Shown in pieces: positions 50,408-59,077 of a DNA stretch of 64,000 bases. The notes under the pieces were generated by a model. It was not told the origin of the DNA, searched no databases, and saw only the letters and a list, made by a program, of their open reading frames with translations. The translations under genes were made by a program, and so were the position numbers. Source of the DNA: Synergistota bacterium (lineage in GTDB: Bacteria > Synergistota > GBS-1); NCBI GenBank assembly GCA_025060595.1, contig JANXBX010000002.1, positions 78,300-142,299 on the forward strand, written 5' to 3'. Positions within the stretch are counted from its first letter, which is position 1. Each line of letters opens with the position of its first letter.

Positions 50408-50436
50408 TTGACTTTTACCTTACCACATGTTATATT
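50408..50436 (+). promoter_or_regulatory. Promoter of lysA
   Basis: TTGACT (50408-50413), 17-base spacer, TATATT (50431-50436). Predicted start near 50443, about 37 nt before the lysA ATG. No lysine riboswitch could fit in this short leader. Confidence 0.72.
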
Positions 50437-50479
50437 GCATACAAAAGTTAAAACACAATAGAATGGGGGAAGAGATACC

Positions 50480-51742
50480 ATGGTATTTTCAAGCAGAGAC
50501 GGGATCTTATATATTGAGGATGTTTCCGCATTAGAGCTCGTAAAGGAGCTGGGAACTCCACTTTATGTAACATCTAAGCTTCAGCTTGAGGAGAACTTAA
50601 AGGCTTACAAGGAAGCATTTCCTGATGCTTTAGTTTTCTACTCGGTGAAGGCAAACGACAATCTAGCTATAATGAAGATCATACAGAAGCAAGGCTTTGG
50701 AGCTGAGGTCTTCAGTAGCGGAGAGATATACTTAGCGCTTTTAGCAGGATTTGATAGCTCAAAGATCTTCTTTAACGGAAACTCAAAAAGTCCCGAAGAG
50801 ATAAGGTTAGCTATATCCGCAGGAGTAACCTTTAGCGTAGATAGCATCGAAGAGCTTGAAAACATCTCTGAGATAGCTAAAGAGGAAGGTAAGGTTCCAG
50901 AAATAGCTTGTAGAATAAACCCAGGGGTTGACCCGAAGACTCACCCAAAGGTAGCAACCGGTTTAAGGGAGTCCAAGTTCGGTATACCCATCGAACAAGC
51001 TAAAGAGGCTTATAAGAAGGCATTAGAGTTAGGCTTAAAGCCCGTGGGAATTCACTTCCACGTGGGAAGTCAGATACTCGATCTTTCAGTTTACGAGGCA
51101 GCGCTTACTGGAATTTTTGACCTTCCGACAAAGCTTGAAGAGATGGGTATAGAGCTCAAGTTTATAAATATAGGTGGAGGACTTGGAATAGACTATAACG
51201 GTAGCGGTGCTCCAACCCCTAAGGAGTTGGCCTCCAGGGTTATACCGATATTTAGGGAGATATGCTCAAAGTTAAAGAAATCAAGGCCAAAACTACATCT
51301 TGAGCCAGGAAGAAGCATAGTGGGCAATACCACTATACTACTAACGAGAGTTAATCTAGTTAAAAACGCCTTTAAGAAGTTCGTCGCAGTAGATGCAGGG
51401 TTTAACCTTCTTATACGCCCAACCCTTTACGGATCATATCACAGGGTAGCAGTTGCTAATAAGATGGATAAACCCGAGGAAGAGGTCTATACGATAGTGG
51501 GACCCATCTGTGAAAGTGGGGATATTTTAGCTCAGGATCGAAAGCTTCCCAAGGTCGAAAAAGGAGATATTATAACCCTCTTTGACACAGGGGCCTATGG
51601 ATTCGCCATGAGTAGTCAGTATAATGGTCGCCCTAGGTGCCCTGAAGTATTAGTAAGCGGTAACAAGTGGGAAATCATAAGGGAAAGGGAAAGCACCTCA
51701 GATCTATTACTCAGACAGAGAATCCCAGAGTGGCTCTTTTAA
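50480..51742 (+). CDS. lysA: Diaminopimelate decarboxylase
   Basis: A 420-residue fold-type III PLP enzyme that makes lysine from meso-diaminopimelate. The PLP lysine is in VFYSVKAND, the substrate/PLP glycines in INIGGGLGIDY, and GIHFHVGSQI, LEPGRSIVGN and the cross-subunit GPICESGD are all present. ATG 50480 follows GGGGGAAGAG. Monocistronic on the plus strand, opposite to its surroundings, with its own promoter and terminator. Confidence 0.96.
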   Translation: MVFSSRDGILYIEDVSALELVKELGTPLYVTSKLQLEENLKAYKEAFPDALVFYSVKANDNLAIMKIIQKQGFGAEVFSSGEIYLALLAGFDSSKIFFNGNSKSPEEIRLAISAGVTFSVDSIEELENISEIAKEEGKVPEIACRINPGVDPKTHPKVATGLRESKFGIPIEQAKEAYKKALELGLKPVGIHFHVGSQILDLSVYEAALTGIFDLPTKLEEMGIELKFINIGGGLGIDYNGSGAPTPKELASRVIPIFREICSKLKKSRPKLHLEPGRSIVGNTTILLTRVNLVKNAFKKFVAVDAGFNLLIRPTLYGSYHRVAVANKMDKPEEEVYTIVGPICESGDILAQDRKLPKVEKGDIITLFDTGAYGFAMSSQYNGRPRCPEVLVSGNKWEIIRERESTSDLLLRQRIPEWLF

Positions 51743-51747
51743 AAGCA

Positions 51748-51780
51748 AAGGGTGGGATATAGATCCGGTCCCACCCTTTT
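51748..51780 (+). terminator. Terminator of lysA (bidirectional)
   Basis: AAGGGTGGGA (51748-51757) and TCCCACCCTT (51769-51778) form a 10-bp stem with an 11-base loop, followed by TTAT on the plus strand. On the minus strand the same stem is followed by TGCTTTT, so it can also end the zinc dehydrogenase operon. Confidence 0.82.
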
Positions 51781-51790
51781 ATCCCCTTAA

Positions 51791-52774
51791 CTAGGGCTTT
51801 AAGAGAATTTTTATGCCAATGCCATCCTTAAGCATCTTTATTCCACCAGCTCCCTCCTCGAGGGGAAGCACATGAGTTATCAGAGCTTCCTTGTTTATCT
51901 TACCCTGACGAAGAAGATTTATAGAGGCAAGGTAATCCCATTTATTGTATACCCTACATCCGATCCAGGTTATCTCTTTGAAAGCCAATTTTACCAGATT
52001 AGAGGGAACGGGAGCCTTAGGCAAACCTAACTGAACAATGCTTCCTCTAACGCGAGCTATGTTTAAAGCTTGCTCTACCGTTTCTGGAACACCAGCTGCC
52101 TCAAAGACAACATCAGCCATGTTTTCCTTAAGGATGCCATCCTCAGGACTTACCACCCTAACGGGAAGTTTCTTAAGGTAATCCCTTCGATAGGAGCTAA
52201 CCTCTGATATTATAACTTCAGAAGCACCAGAAGAGATTAGAACTTGCGCTAAGAGGTTTCCTATGGCACCTCCTCCGAGTATAACGGAGCTTTCGCCTAT
52301 CTTAAAGTTAGAGCGTCTAACTGCATGAATGGCTACAGCTAAGGGCTCAACTATAGCAGCATCCTCAAAAGATAGTTCCCCCACATCATAAAGCCTATTT
52401 GTAGAAACAGCAACATACTCAGCCATTCCCCCAGGAGCATCTATACCGTAAAAGCCGAGCCTCTCACAAACATGGTAGTTCCCCTCCAGACAGGGTCTAC
52501 ACTTCCCACAGCTTATCAAGGGCTCAACAGCAACCCTTTTACCGATCCAATGCCTATCTTCATCATCATAAACGTCAACAACTTCGCCACAAAACTCGTG
52601 TCCCAAAACAAGCGGTGGACGAGCCCTTGGATGCTTACCTGCGGAAATCATAAGATCGCTACCGCATATGCCAGCATAAGCCACCCTTATTAAGGCCTCG
52701 CCCTCTTTAAGCTTGGGAATCGGAATATCCTCAACCTTAACATCATTAGGCCCCTCGTAAACTAAGGCCCTCAT
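51791..52774 (-). CDS. Zinc-dependent alcohol/polyol dehydrogenase (MDR family), copy 2
   Basis: A 327-residue medium-chain dehydrogenase. Catalytic zinc ligands are in YAGICGSDLM and GHEFCGEVV; the structural zinc lobe is CGKCRPCLEGNYHVC. The cofactor loop is ILGGGAIGNLLAQ. Closest in motif to sorbitol/threonine-type dehydrogenases. It follows the SDR gene and a DctPQM system, so it probably oxidises the imported compound or its product. Last gene of the operon. Substrate unknown. Confidence 0.9.
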   Translation of the reverse strand: MRALVYEGPNDVKVEDIPIPKLKEGEALIRVAYAGICGSDLMISAGKHPRARPPLVLGHEFCGEVVDVYDDEDRHWIGKRVAVEPLISCGKCRPCLEGNYHVCERLGFYGIDAPGGMAEYVAVSTNRLYDVGELSFEDAAIVEPLAVAIHAVRRSNFKIGESSVILGGGAIGNLLAQVLISSGASEVIISEVSSYRRDYLKKLPVRVVSPEDGILKENMADVVFEAAGVPETVEQALNIARVRGSIVQLGLPKAPVPSNLVKLAFKEITWIGCRVYNKWDYLASINLLRQGKINKEALITHVLPLEEGAGGIKMLKDGIGIKILLKP

Positions 52775-52777
52775 AGT

Positions 52778-53542
52778 CTACCCCCTTGCTAAATACCCAC
52801 CATCTACCGCAAGTATATGACCGTTAACATAGTCAGAAGCGCGAGAGGCAAGGAATATAGCTGCACCAATTAGGTCCTCAGGATCACCCCAACGCCCAGC
52901 CGGAATCCTCGCAAGTATAGTGTTGTAACGATTTGGATCTTCCTGAAGGGCTTTGGTAAGCTTCGTCTTTATCCATCCGGGAGCTATGGCGTTAACGTTT
53001 ATACCTCGTCCTGCCCACTCATTAGCTAAAGCTCTAACTAAACCTGCTATGCCGGACTTTGATGCGGTGTAAGAAACGTTGTTCAACCCGCCCATAAAGG
53101 AAAGCATGGAAGCTATATGTATTATCTTGCCATATCCCCGTGTAAGCATATCTTGACCTACAAGCTGGCTCATCAAGAAGGCGCCTCTTAAATTAAGACT
53201 CATTACAGTATCCCAGTCCTCAAGAGAATGCTTTTCCGCCGGAGACCTCCGTATAGTTCCAGAAACATAAGTGAGTATATCTATCCTTCCCATCTCTCTT
53301 AAAGCGAACTCAACAACCCTTCTAATTTCCTCTTCCTTGCTAAGATCCGCCGTAGTGGTAATGATATCAAGCCCCTGGGCCTTAGCCTTCTCCTTGGTCT
53401 CCTCTATGCTGCTATGGCCCACGGCAAGAACCTTAGCCCCTGCCTGAGCGAAACCTAAAGCGATAGCCTGCCCTATACCGCTTCCCGCACCTGTAACGAT
53501 AGCTGTACGATCCTTAAGACTGAAAAGAGAAAGAACATCCAT
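52778..53542 (-). CDS. Short-chain dehydrogenase/reductase
   Basis: A 254-residue classical SDR. TGAGSGIGQAIALGF is the cofactor loop, ILTYVSG replaces the NNAG turn, and HIASMLSF, YTASKSG give catalytic Ser, Tyr and Lys. LAVDGGYLARG closes the protein. ATG 53542 is used; TTG 53551 nearer AGGAGG is an alternative. Stands between dctP and a zinc dehydrogenase, typical of 2-keto-3-deoxygluconate or gluconate 5-dehydrogenase operons. Confidence 0.9.
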   Translation of the reverse strand: MDVLSLFSLKDRTAIVTGAGSGIGQAIALGFAQAGAKVLAVGHSSIEETKEKAKAQGLDIITTTADLSKEEEIRRVVEFALREMGRIDILTYVSGTIRRSPAEKHSLEDWDTVMSLNLRGAFLMSQLVGQDMLTRGYGKIIHIASMLSFMGGLNNVSYTASKSGIAGLVRALANEWAGRGINVNAIAPGWIKTKLTKALQEDPNRYNTILARIPAGRWGDPEDLIGAAIFLASRASDYVNGHILAVDGGYLARG

Positions 53543-53572
53543 TTTAAGCAAACACCTCCTATGACGTTATAA

Positions 53573-53597
53573 GGGACGGGCGATGAAACCCGCCCCT
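53573..53597 (-). terminator. Hairpin after dctP (copy 3)
   Basis: On the minus strand GGGGCGGG and CCCGTCCC pair (one G-U) around a TTTCATCG loop, then TTATAACG. Like the other binding-protein genes in this window, this dctP is followed by a stem-loop that should favour its message over downstream genes. Confidence 0.6.
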
Positions 53598-53605
53598 CCT
53601 TTAAA

Positions 53606-54595
53606 CTATTTTACACCCTGAATCGCATCGATAAGCTCCTTACCGAACTTACCTATATAACCCTCCCAAACGGGCTTAACCTTTTCAGCAAAAGGCGTAA
53701 GATCTGGAACATCGTTGAAAGCTATACCTTTAGCCTTAAGCTCCTCAACAGCCTTGCCCTCAAAGTCTGCCCAAAGTTGTCTCTGCTTAGCCATTCCTTC
53801 GACAGCGGCTTCCTTTATAATCTTCTGCTGCTCGGGCGTTAAACTATCGTAAACCTTCTTGCTCATCAAAACTACATCAGGAACGGTAAAGTGGCGAGTC
53901 CAAGAGAAGTACTTAGAAACCTCATAAAGCTTTAAGGTTAAAAGAGTAGGAGGATTATTCTCCCATCCATCTATAACCCCCTGCTGTAAGGCGCTATAAA
54001 CTTCGCCTTGTCCCATAGGAGTAGCTATAGCTCCCATAAGATTCAAGGTATCTACCATGATTTTATTGGGCATAACTCTTATTTTTAAACCCTTAAGGTC
54101 GTCAGGCTTGTAAATAGGTCTCTTGTTATTTATTACGTTTCTCGATCCGGCATCCATCCAAAAGAGAAACTCGTAACCCGCCTGATTGATATAACCTATG
54201 AGCTTTTTCCCAGCATCCCCATCCAAGGCCTTATGAAGATGGTCTAAATTACGGAACATGTAAGGCAGGTTCAAAACATCAACCTGAGGAACAAACTGCC
54301 CTAAGGGACCAGCAGCAACCATGGCCATCTCAAGCGTTCCAACCTTCATACCCTCTAAGGCATCTCTCTGTTCGCCAAGCTGGCTGCTGGGGAAAACCCT
54401 TATCTCTATTTCGCCCTTCGTCCTCTCCTTAACTAAGTTAGCAAAGAAAACCATAGCCTGATGAGTAGGATGTCCCTCAGGAAGAACCGATGAAAGCTTC
54501 AAAACTTTTGGAGCAGCTAAAGCATTAAAGCTCCCGAAGAAAAGCACCACAGCGAAAAGCCCCAAAACCAATAAACCAAGATACTTCTTTGACAT
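53606..54595 (-). CDS. dctP: TRAP transporter substrate-binding protein DctP
   Basis: A 329-residue secreted protein. Signal peptide YLGLLVLGLFAVVLFFGS after MSKK, cleavage near ALA-AP. DctP motifs: LSSVLPEGHPTHQAM, IEIRVFPSSQLGEQRDALEG in part, GLKIRVMPNKIMVDTLNLMG and ALQQGVIDGWENNPPTL, with the key Arg in LKIRVM. ATG 54595. Here the order is Q-M-P rather than P-Q-M, and P is followed by SDR and dehydrogenase genes. Likely ligand a sugar acid or related monocarboxylate. Confidence 0.93.
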   Translation of the reverse strand: MSKKYLGLLVLGLFAVVLFFGSFNALAAPKVLKLSSVLPEGHPTHQAMVFFANLVKERTKGEIEIRVFPSSQLGEQRDALEGMKVGTLEMAMVAAGPLGQFVPQVDVLNLPYMFRNLDHLHKALDGDAGKKLIGYINQAGYEFLFWMDAGSRNVINNKRPIYKPDDLKGLKIRVMPNKIMVDTLNLMGAIATPMGQGEVYSALQQGVIDGWENNPPTLLTLKLYEVSKYFSWTRHFTVPDVVLMSKKVYDSLTPEQQKIIKEAAVEGMAKQRQLWADFEGKAVEELKAKGIAFNDVPDLTPFAEKVKPVWEGYIGKFGKELIDAIQGVK

Positions 54596-54613
54596 ACTGC
54601 ATCCCTCCTTATA

Positions 54614-55897
54614 TTATTTTATCCCCATCACTAAGCTGGGGATAAAGGTAACAAGGGGAGGAATAAAGGTAATGATGAAAAGCACTATTATCATAGCTAA
54701 GATATACTTCATGTATGTGCCTAGTATCTCTCCTAAAGAGGCCTTAGCTATACCCGTGGCTACAAAGAGTGAAACCCCCACAGGAGGCGTACACTGGCCT
54801 ATAGCCATGTTCACTATGATCATCAATCCGAAGTGAATTGGGGAAACGCCAAGCTTCATAGCTATGGGGAATATTATTGGAACTACAATGATTATTATTG
54901 GTGTAACATCAAGGAAAGTTCCTAGAAAGAGCATAAGTAAGTTAAACAAGGTAAGTATCACGTATTTATTTGTGGAAAAGGAAAGAATAGCCTCGGCTAT
55001 CTTTGCAGGAATCCTCTCTGCAGCCACTATCCAACCGAAGCTCGAAGCAGAGGCTATACAGAAAACGACTATGCCGGTAGTTATAGCGGTCTTAACCATT
55101 ATCCTTGGAATATCCTTAAGCTTAAGCTCTCTATAGACAAAAAAGCCAATTATGAAAGAATAAATGGCAGCTATAACGGAGGCTTCTGTGGGAGTGAAAA
55201 CGCCTGTAAGTATACCACCCATTATTATTACCAAGGTCATTAAAGCAAGTATAGAGTCTAAAAAGCTCTTTAAAACCTGTTTAAATGGAGCGCGAGGCTC
55301 AGCCGGAAGATTCCTTTGGCGAGCTAATATGTAGCTCGTTATCATTAGGGCAACTCCCATCAAAACCCCAGGGATAAACCCCCCGAGGAAGAGACCACCT
55401 ATGGATATACCCGCAGTTATGCCAAGTATGACCATTGGAATGCTCGGAGGAATTATTATACCTATAGAGCCAGCGGTTGCCTGAACGCTTGTAGCCATGT
55501 CTTTCCCGTAACCCTTGCTTTTCATAGCAGGAATAAGAATGCTTCCTATAGCTGCAGTATCTGCAGCGGTAGAACCAGATATACCTGCGAAAAACATAGA
55601 TGCTACTACGCTAACCATAGCTAAGCCACCCCTAATATGGCCTACCAAGCTTGAAGCAAAGTTAACGATCCTACGAGATATGCCCCCTGACTCCATAAAG
55701 CCTCCAGCTAATATGAAGAAGGGAATGGCTATAAGGGCGAAAGACTCTGAGGCGGTATACATACGCTGAACTATAACAGCGGTATCTATATGCCCAGCGT
55801 AGCTTAAGGCAGCTAAGGCAGCTATCGCTAAGCTAAAAGATACGGGAACCTTAAGAATCAGAGTAATAACGAAAACAAGAAACAATATAAAAGCCAT
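54614..55897 (-). CDS. dctM: TRAP transporter large permease DctM
   Basis: A 427-residue, 12-helix membrane protein. FFAGISGSTAADTAAIGSIL and GSIGIIIPPSIPMVILG are the first-half signature; MIIVNMAIGQCTPPVGVSL and the LFLGTFLDVTPIIIIVVP run form the second. ATG 55897, directly after dctQ. Pairs with the DctP encoded downstream. Confidence 0.95.
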   Translation of the reverse strand: MAFILFLVFVITLILKVPVSFSLAIAALAALSYAGHIDTAVIVQRMYTASESFALIAIPFFILAGGFMESGGISRRIVNFASSLVGHIRGGLAMVSVVASMFFAGISGSTAADTAAIGSILIPAMKSKGYGKDMATSVQATAGSIGIIIPPSIPMVILGITAGISIGGLFLGGFIPGVLMGVALMITSYILARQRNLPAEPRAPFKQVLKSFLDSILALMTLVIIMGGILTGVFTPTEASVIAAIYSFIIGFFVYRELKLKDIPRIMVKTAITTGIVVFCIASASSFGWIVAAERIPAKIAEAILSFSTNKYVILTLFNLLMLFLGTFLDVTPIIIIVVPIIFPIAMKLGVSPIHFGLMIIVNMAIGQCTPPVGVSLFVATGIAKASLGEILGTYMKYILAMIIVLFIITFIPPLVTFIPSLVMGIK

Positions 55898-55899
55898 AC

Positions 55900-56370
55900 T
55901 TACTTCCTCCCCTCTTTAAACAACGTAAGAGCGTGAGAAAGAGAATGAACGAAGATCAGAGCACCGCTTGTAGGCAAGGCTAAATAAGGCCAGCTCATGG
56001 TGAAAGGAAGTATGGTCATAAGCTGAGTTCTATTAGCCCAAACGAGCACCATCCCTTTATAGATCATCAAGAAAGCTATAAGCATTATGAGAGCGTAGAT
56101 AATTAACTCAACATAGTATCTCATACGAGGTGGAAAGCGAACGAAAAATATCTCTACACAAAAGTGAGCTCCCTCAGCTACCGCTAAACTTGCCCCTATA
56201 AAGCTAAACCATACAAACATATAAGTTAAGAGAGCCTCACTCCAAGGGATAGGGCTTTCTATAACGTACCTGCTAAAAACCTGTAAGAAACCTAAAACGA
56301 GCATAAAGCAGGTTAATACGACCACTACCCTCCCCTCTATCTTTCTTAAAAAGAGGTCTACCTTCTCCAC
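55900..56370 (-). CDS. dctQ: TRAP transporter small permease DctQ
   Basis: A 156-residue, four-helix membrane protein. SRYVIESPIPWSEALLTYMF and VWFSFIGASLAVAEGAHFCV match the DctQ core with the conserved acidic-aromatic helix 2. GTG 56370 behind GGAGGGGTGG. A GAAA-N5-TTTC palindrome lies about 35 nt upstream and may be an IclR site. Confidence 0.92.
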   Translation of the reverse strand: MEKVDLFLRKIEGRVVVVLTCFMLVLGFLQVFSRYVIESPIPWSEALLTYMFVWFSFIGASLAVAEGAHFCVEIFFVRFPPRMRYYVELIIYALIMLIAFLMIYKGMVLVWANRTQLMTILPFTMSWPYLALPTSGALIFVHSLSHALTLFKEGRK

Positions 56371-56401
56371 AAGCCACCCCTCCTCCGCATTTTATTTTTA
56401 A

Positions 56402-56414
56402 GAAATAAACTTTC
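56402..56414. promoter_or_regulatory. Candidate IclR-family operator upstream of the second TRAP operon
   Basis: GAAA-TAAAC-TTTC, which on the minus strand extends as ATGAAAGTTTATTTC. It resembles KdgR-type IclR boxes and the site at 61189. It lies between the iclR gene and dctQ. Confidence 0.4.
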
Positions 56415-56439
56415 ATTTTAAACAAGTTTTTTTAAAAAC

Positions 56440-57228
56440 TCATGTTCTTCTAGCAGAGAACTGCGACCCGCGCCAACCCATCCTACTCGATATTTCCGAA
56501 GCATACTCCATTGCCTTTTTAGCCAATAGGGGTATTCTCTCATTGGTTATCGTTAAAACCGAGCCTGATATGCTTAAAGCCGCTATCACCTTATTTCTAT
56601 AATCAAATATAGGAGCAGCAACGCATCTTACCCCAGGCTCGTTCTCCTCGTTGTCCACCGCATAGCCAAGCTTTCTCACATTCTCAAGATGCTCAATCAG
56701 CCTTTTGGGATCGGTTATCGTGTTTTCCGTATAGCTCTTAAGACCCTTAGATACTATCCTCTCCACATACTCCTTAGGGGAAAAGGCAAGTATCGCCTTA
56801 CCAACGGCAGTAGCATGAAGTGGAACATACCATCCAATCTGAGAGCGCATCCTAAAGGTTTGGTTGCTGTCTATCTTATCAATATAAAGGCCCATATCAT
56901 TATCTGGTATAACAAGGTGAACCGTCTCGTTCACCTCTTGAGCAAGCCTCTTTAGAAGGTCGTGAGCTTCTCGCCTTAAGTCCAACCTATCTAATATCAC
57001 TCCTCCCAGATAAAGGGGCTTCATACCAAGTCGATACTTTCTAGTTTGGGGATTTTTGTCCACATATTTAAACTTTAAAAGGACGCTTAAGATGCGATGA
57101 ACTGTACTTTTGTTTAAGTTCAACCTATAAGAGAGCTCTGTAACCCCGAGCTCCCCATTTTCCTTAGCCAGCTCCTCTATAATACTTAAAGCTCTCTCAA
57201 CCGATTGAACTATCTTTTCTTTTTCCAA
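56440..57228 (-). CDS. IclR-family transcriptional regulator
   Basis: A 262-residue regulator. The N-terminal winged helix-turn-helix is QSVERALSIIEEL to VHRILSVLLKF (LGVTELSYRLNLNKSTVHRI). The C-terminal effector domain has LVIPDNDMGLYIDKID, VPLHATAVGKAILAF, YAVDNEENEPGVRCVAAPIFD and ALSISG. Start TTG 57228 behind GGAGGTAAGG. It sits between two TRAP operons on the same strand and probably controls both. IclR effectors are usually acids from the pathway controlled, often sugar acids or aromatics. Confidence 0.93.
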   Translation of the reverse strand: MEKEKIVQSVERALSIIEELAKENGELGVTELSYRLNLNKSTVHRILSVLLKFKYVDKNPQTRKYRLGMKPLYLGGVILDRLDLRREAHDLLKRLAQEVNETVHLVIPDNDMGLYIDKIDSNQTFRMRSQIGWYVPLHATAVGKAILAFSPKEYVERIVSKGLKSYTENTITDPKRLIEHLENVRKLGYAVDNEENEPGVRCVAAPIFDYRNKVIAALSISGSVLTITNERIPLLAKKAMEYASEISSRMGWRGSQFSARRT

Positions 57229-57235
57229 TTTACCC

Positions 57236-58528
57236 TTACCTCCATAGGAGATTAACTAGACCAGTCGTGAAAACCGGAAAAACTGTAATTATAGCAAGCT
57301 CAAAAAGTAGAAGCCCATAAAATGGAATGGCCTCTATGATAAAATCACGGGTCTTACACTTAGTTATTCCACAGGAAACAAACATAAGCGTACCAACAGG
57401 AGGAGTTAAACAACCGATGGCTAAGTTGAATATGAATATCATACCAAAGTGGATATCATCTATACCATATTTAGCAGCAACGGGAGCCAAAAGGGGAGCG
57501 AGAATAACTATGGCCGCGTTCCCCTCCATAATCATTCCTACTATAAGAAGAAAGATATTTACAGCAAGAAGAAACATATATTTATCAGGTATATTAGCTA
57601 AAATCCACTTAGCTATCTCCTGAGGCACCCTCTCCCTAGTTAATATCCAGGCGAAAGTAGAAGCGGCAGCTATGATGAGCATTATAGAAGAGGTAGTAAT
57701 AATGGTTTCCTTAATCGCCTGAAGCAAATCCCTTATCTTCATCTCCCTATACATCAAAGCTAGAAAGAACGCATAAACTATAGCAATGGCTCCAGCCTCA
57801 GTGGGGGTAAAAACTCCAACGCGAATTCCTCCGATTATAACCACTGGCAATATTAAAGCCCAGAACGCTTCCTTAAAGGCCCTCAAAAACTCGCCTAAGC
57901 TCCTTTCCCTTTCATAAAGAGGCCTATAGCCTCTTTTCTTAGATATAAACCAAACGAGAATCATTAAAAGAAAGCATAATAGCAACCCCGGCCCTATCCC
58001 AGCTATAAAGAGCCTCCCTATGGATGTATTAGTAACCGAACCGTATATGATCATGGCTATGCCTGGAGGAATAAGAGGAGTTATTATAGCTGAAACGGCA
58101 ACTATAACGGTACCAAAGGCCTTGGGGATTCCTCTTTTTTCCATCTCTGGAACAAGCATCTTCGCCTCCATAGCTGCATCAGCTAAGTTGGAGCCACACA
58201 ATCCTCCCATAACGGTAGAAAGGAGAACGGAAACTTGCGCTAACCCGCCAGGCATCCTACCAACCATTACTTCACAGAAGTCCATTATCCTTTTGGTAAC
58301 CCCAGAATAGTTAAAGATTATCCCAGCGAATATAAAGAAAGCGATGGCAAGAAGAGGAATGCTTTCAACCCCAGAAATAACCCTTTGAGCTATTATGTAA
58401 GGTGGAATAGCTGGATTAAAGGCAAAGTAAATGGCGGAACCAGCAAGTATTGATGCGAAAACGGGCACCTTAAGAAACATTAAAGTGAAAACAACCACAG
58501 CTGAAAAGAGAGCAAGATCAAGATGCAT
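57236..58528 (-). CDS. dctM: TRAP transporter large permease DctM
   Basis: A 430-residue, 12-helix DctM. GLCGSNLADAAMEAKMLVPEM, VSAIITPLIPPGIAMIIYG and IFNLAIGCLTPPVGTLMFV are the family repeats. ATG 58528 overlaps the dctQ stop by one base. It is followed 7 nt later by the iclR gene, so the regulator is part of this transcript. Confidence 0.95.
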   Translation of the reverse strand: MHLDLALFSAVVVFTLMFLKVPVFASILAGSAIYFAFNPAIPPYIIAQRVISGVESIPLLAIAFFIFAGIIFNYSGVTKRIMDFCEVMVGRMPGGLAQVSVLLSTVMGGLCGSNLADAAMEAKMLVPEMEKRGIPKAFGTVIVAVSAIITPLIPPGIAMIIYGSVTNTSIGRLFIAGIGPGLLLCFLLMILVWFISKKRGYRPLYERERSLGEFLRAFKEAFWALILPVVIIGGIRVGVFTPTEAGAIAIVYAFFLALMYREMKIRDLLQAIKETIITTSSIMLIIAAASTFAWILTRERVPQEIAKWILANIPDKYMFLLAVNIFLLIVGMIMEGNAAIVILAPLLAPVAAKYGIDDIHFGMIFIFNLAIGCLTPPVGTLMFVSCGITKCKTRDFIIEAIPFYGLLLFELAIITVFPVFTTGLVNLLWR

Positions 58529-58998
58529 TACTCCTCACCACCCTTAAAGAAAGAGAGTGTCCAGCTTAAAAACATCAATATGGAACCTATCGGTAAGGCA
58601 AGGCAAATTAAATAATAAGGAACATGCAAAACGTTAGTAGTCCTTTGAATCTCACGCTGAAGACCAACGAAGCTAAATCCATAAAAAGCAAGGTAAAGAA
58701 GGAGAAAGGAAACCACAAGATATACAAATATATTAACGATCTTCTGCAGAGGTTTAGGAAAGATATCAACCAATACTTCTATGGCTACATGACCACCATG
58801 CCTAAAGGCAACGCTTCCTCCAAAAAAGCTTAGCCATACATAGCACCAAAGCTGAACCTCCTCCTGCCAGGAGAAGGGCCGGTTAAAAACATATCTCATT
58901 AAAACTCCTGAAGAGGTAACAGCGACCAAAATTATTAGCGTTAATCCCGATATGAAAGAATCTGAAAGTTTAAGTAGCTTTAAAAAACCCCTAATCAC
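58528..58998 (-). CDS. dctQ: TRAP transporter small permease DctQ
   Basis: A 156-residue, four-helix membrane protein. MRYVFNRPFSWQEEVQLWCY and VWLSFFGGSVAFRHGGHVAI are the DctQ core. GTG 58998 is preceded by AAAGGAGTTAGGGGG. Its stop overlaps the dctM start. Confidence 0.92.
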   Translation of the reverse strand: MIRGFLKLLKLSDSFISGLTLIILVAVTSSGVLMRYVFNRPFSWQEEVQLWCYVWLSFFGGSVAFRHGGHVAIEVLVDIFPKPLQKIVNIFVYLVVSFLLLYLAFYGFSFVGLQREIQRTTNVLHVPYYLICLALPIGSILMFLSWTLSFFKGGEE

Positions 58999-59026
58999 TT
59001 TCCCCCTAACTCCTTTCTAAACAAAG

Positions 59027-59065
59027 GAATTGGGGTAAGAAGATTTCTCTCTTCCTACCCCTTTT
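59027..59065 (-). terminator. Hairpin between dctP and dctQ (third TRAP system)
   Basis: GGGGTAGGAAGA (59061-59050 on the minus strand) pairs with TCTTCTTACCCC (59043-59032), 12 bp with one G-U, around a six-base loop. No T-run follows, so mRNA-end protection or processing is as likely as termination. Confidence 0.55.
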
Positions 59066-59077
59066 TAAAAATCTATT

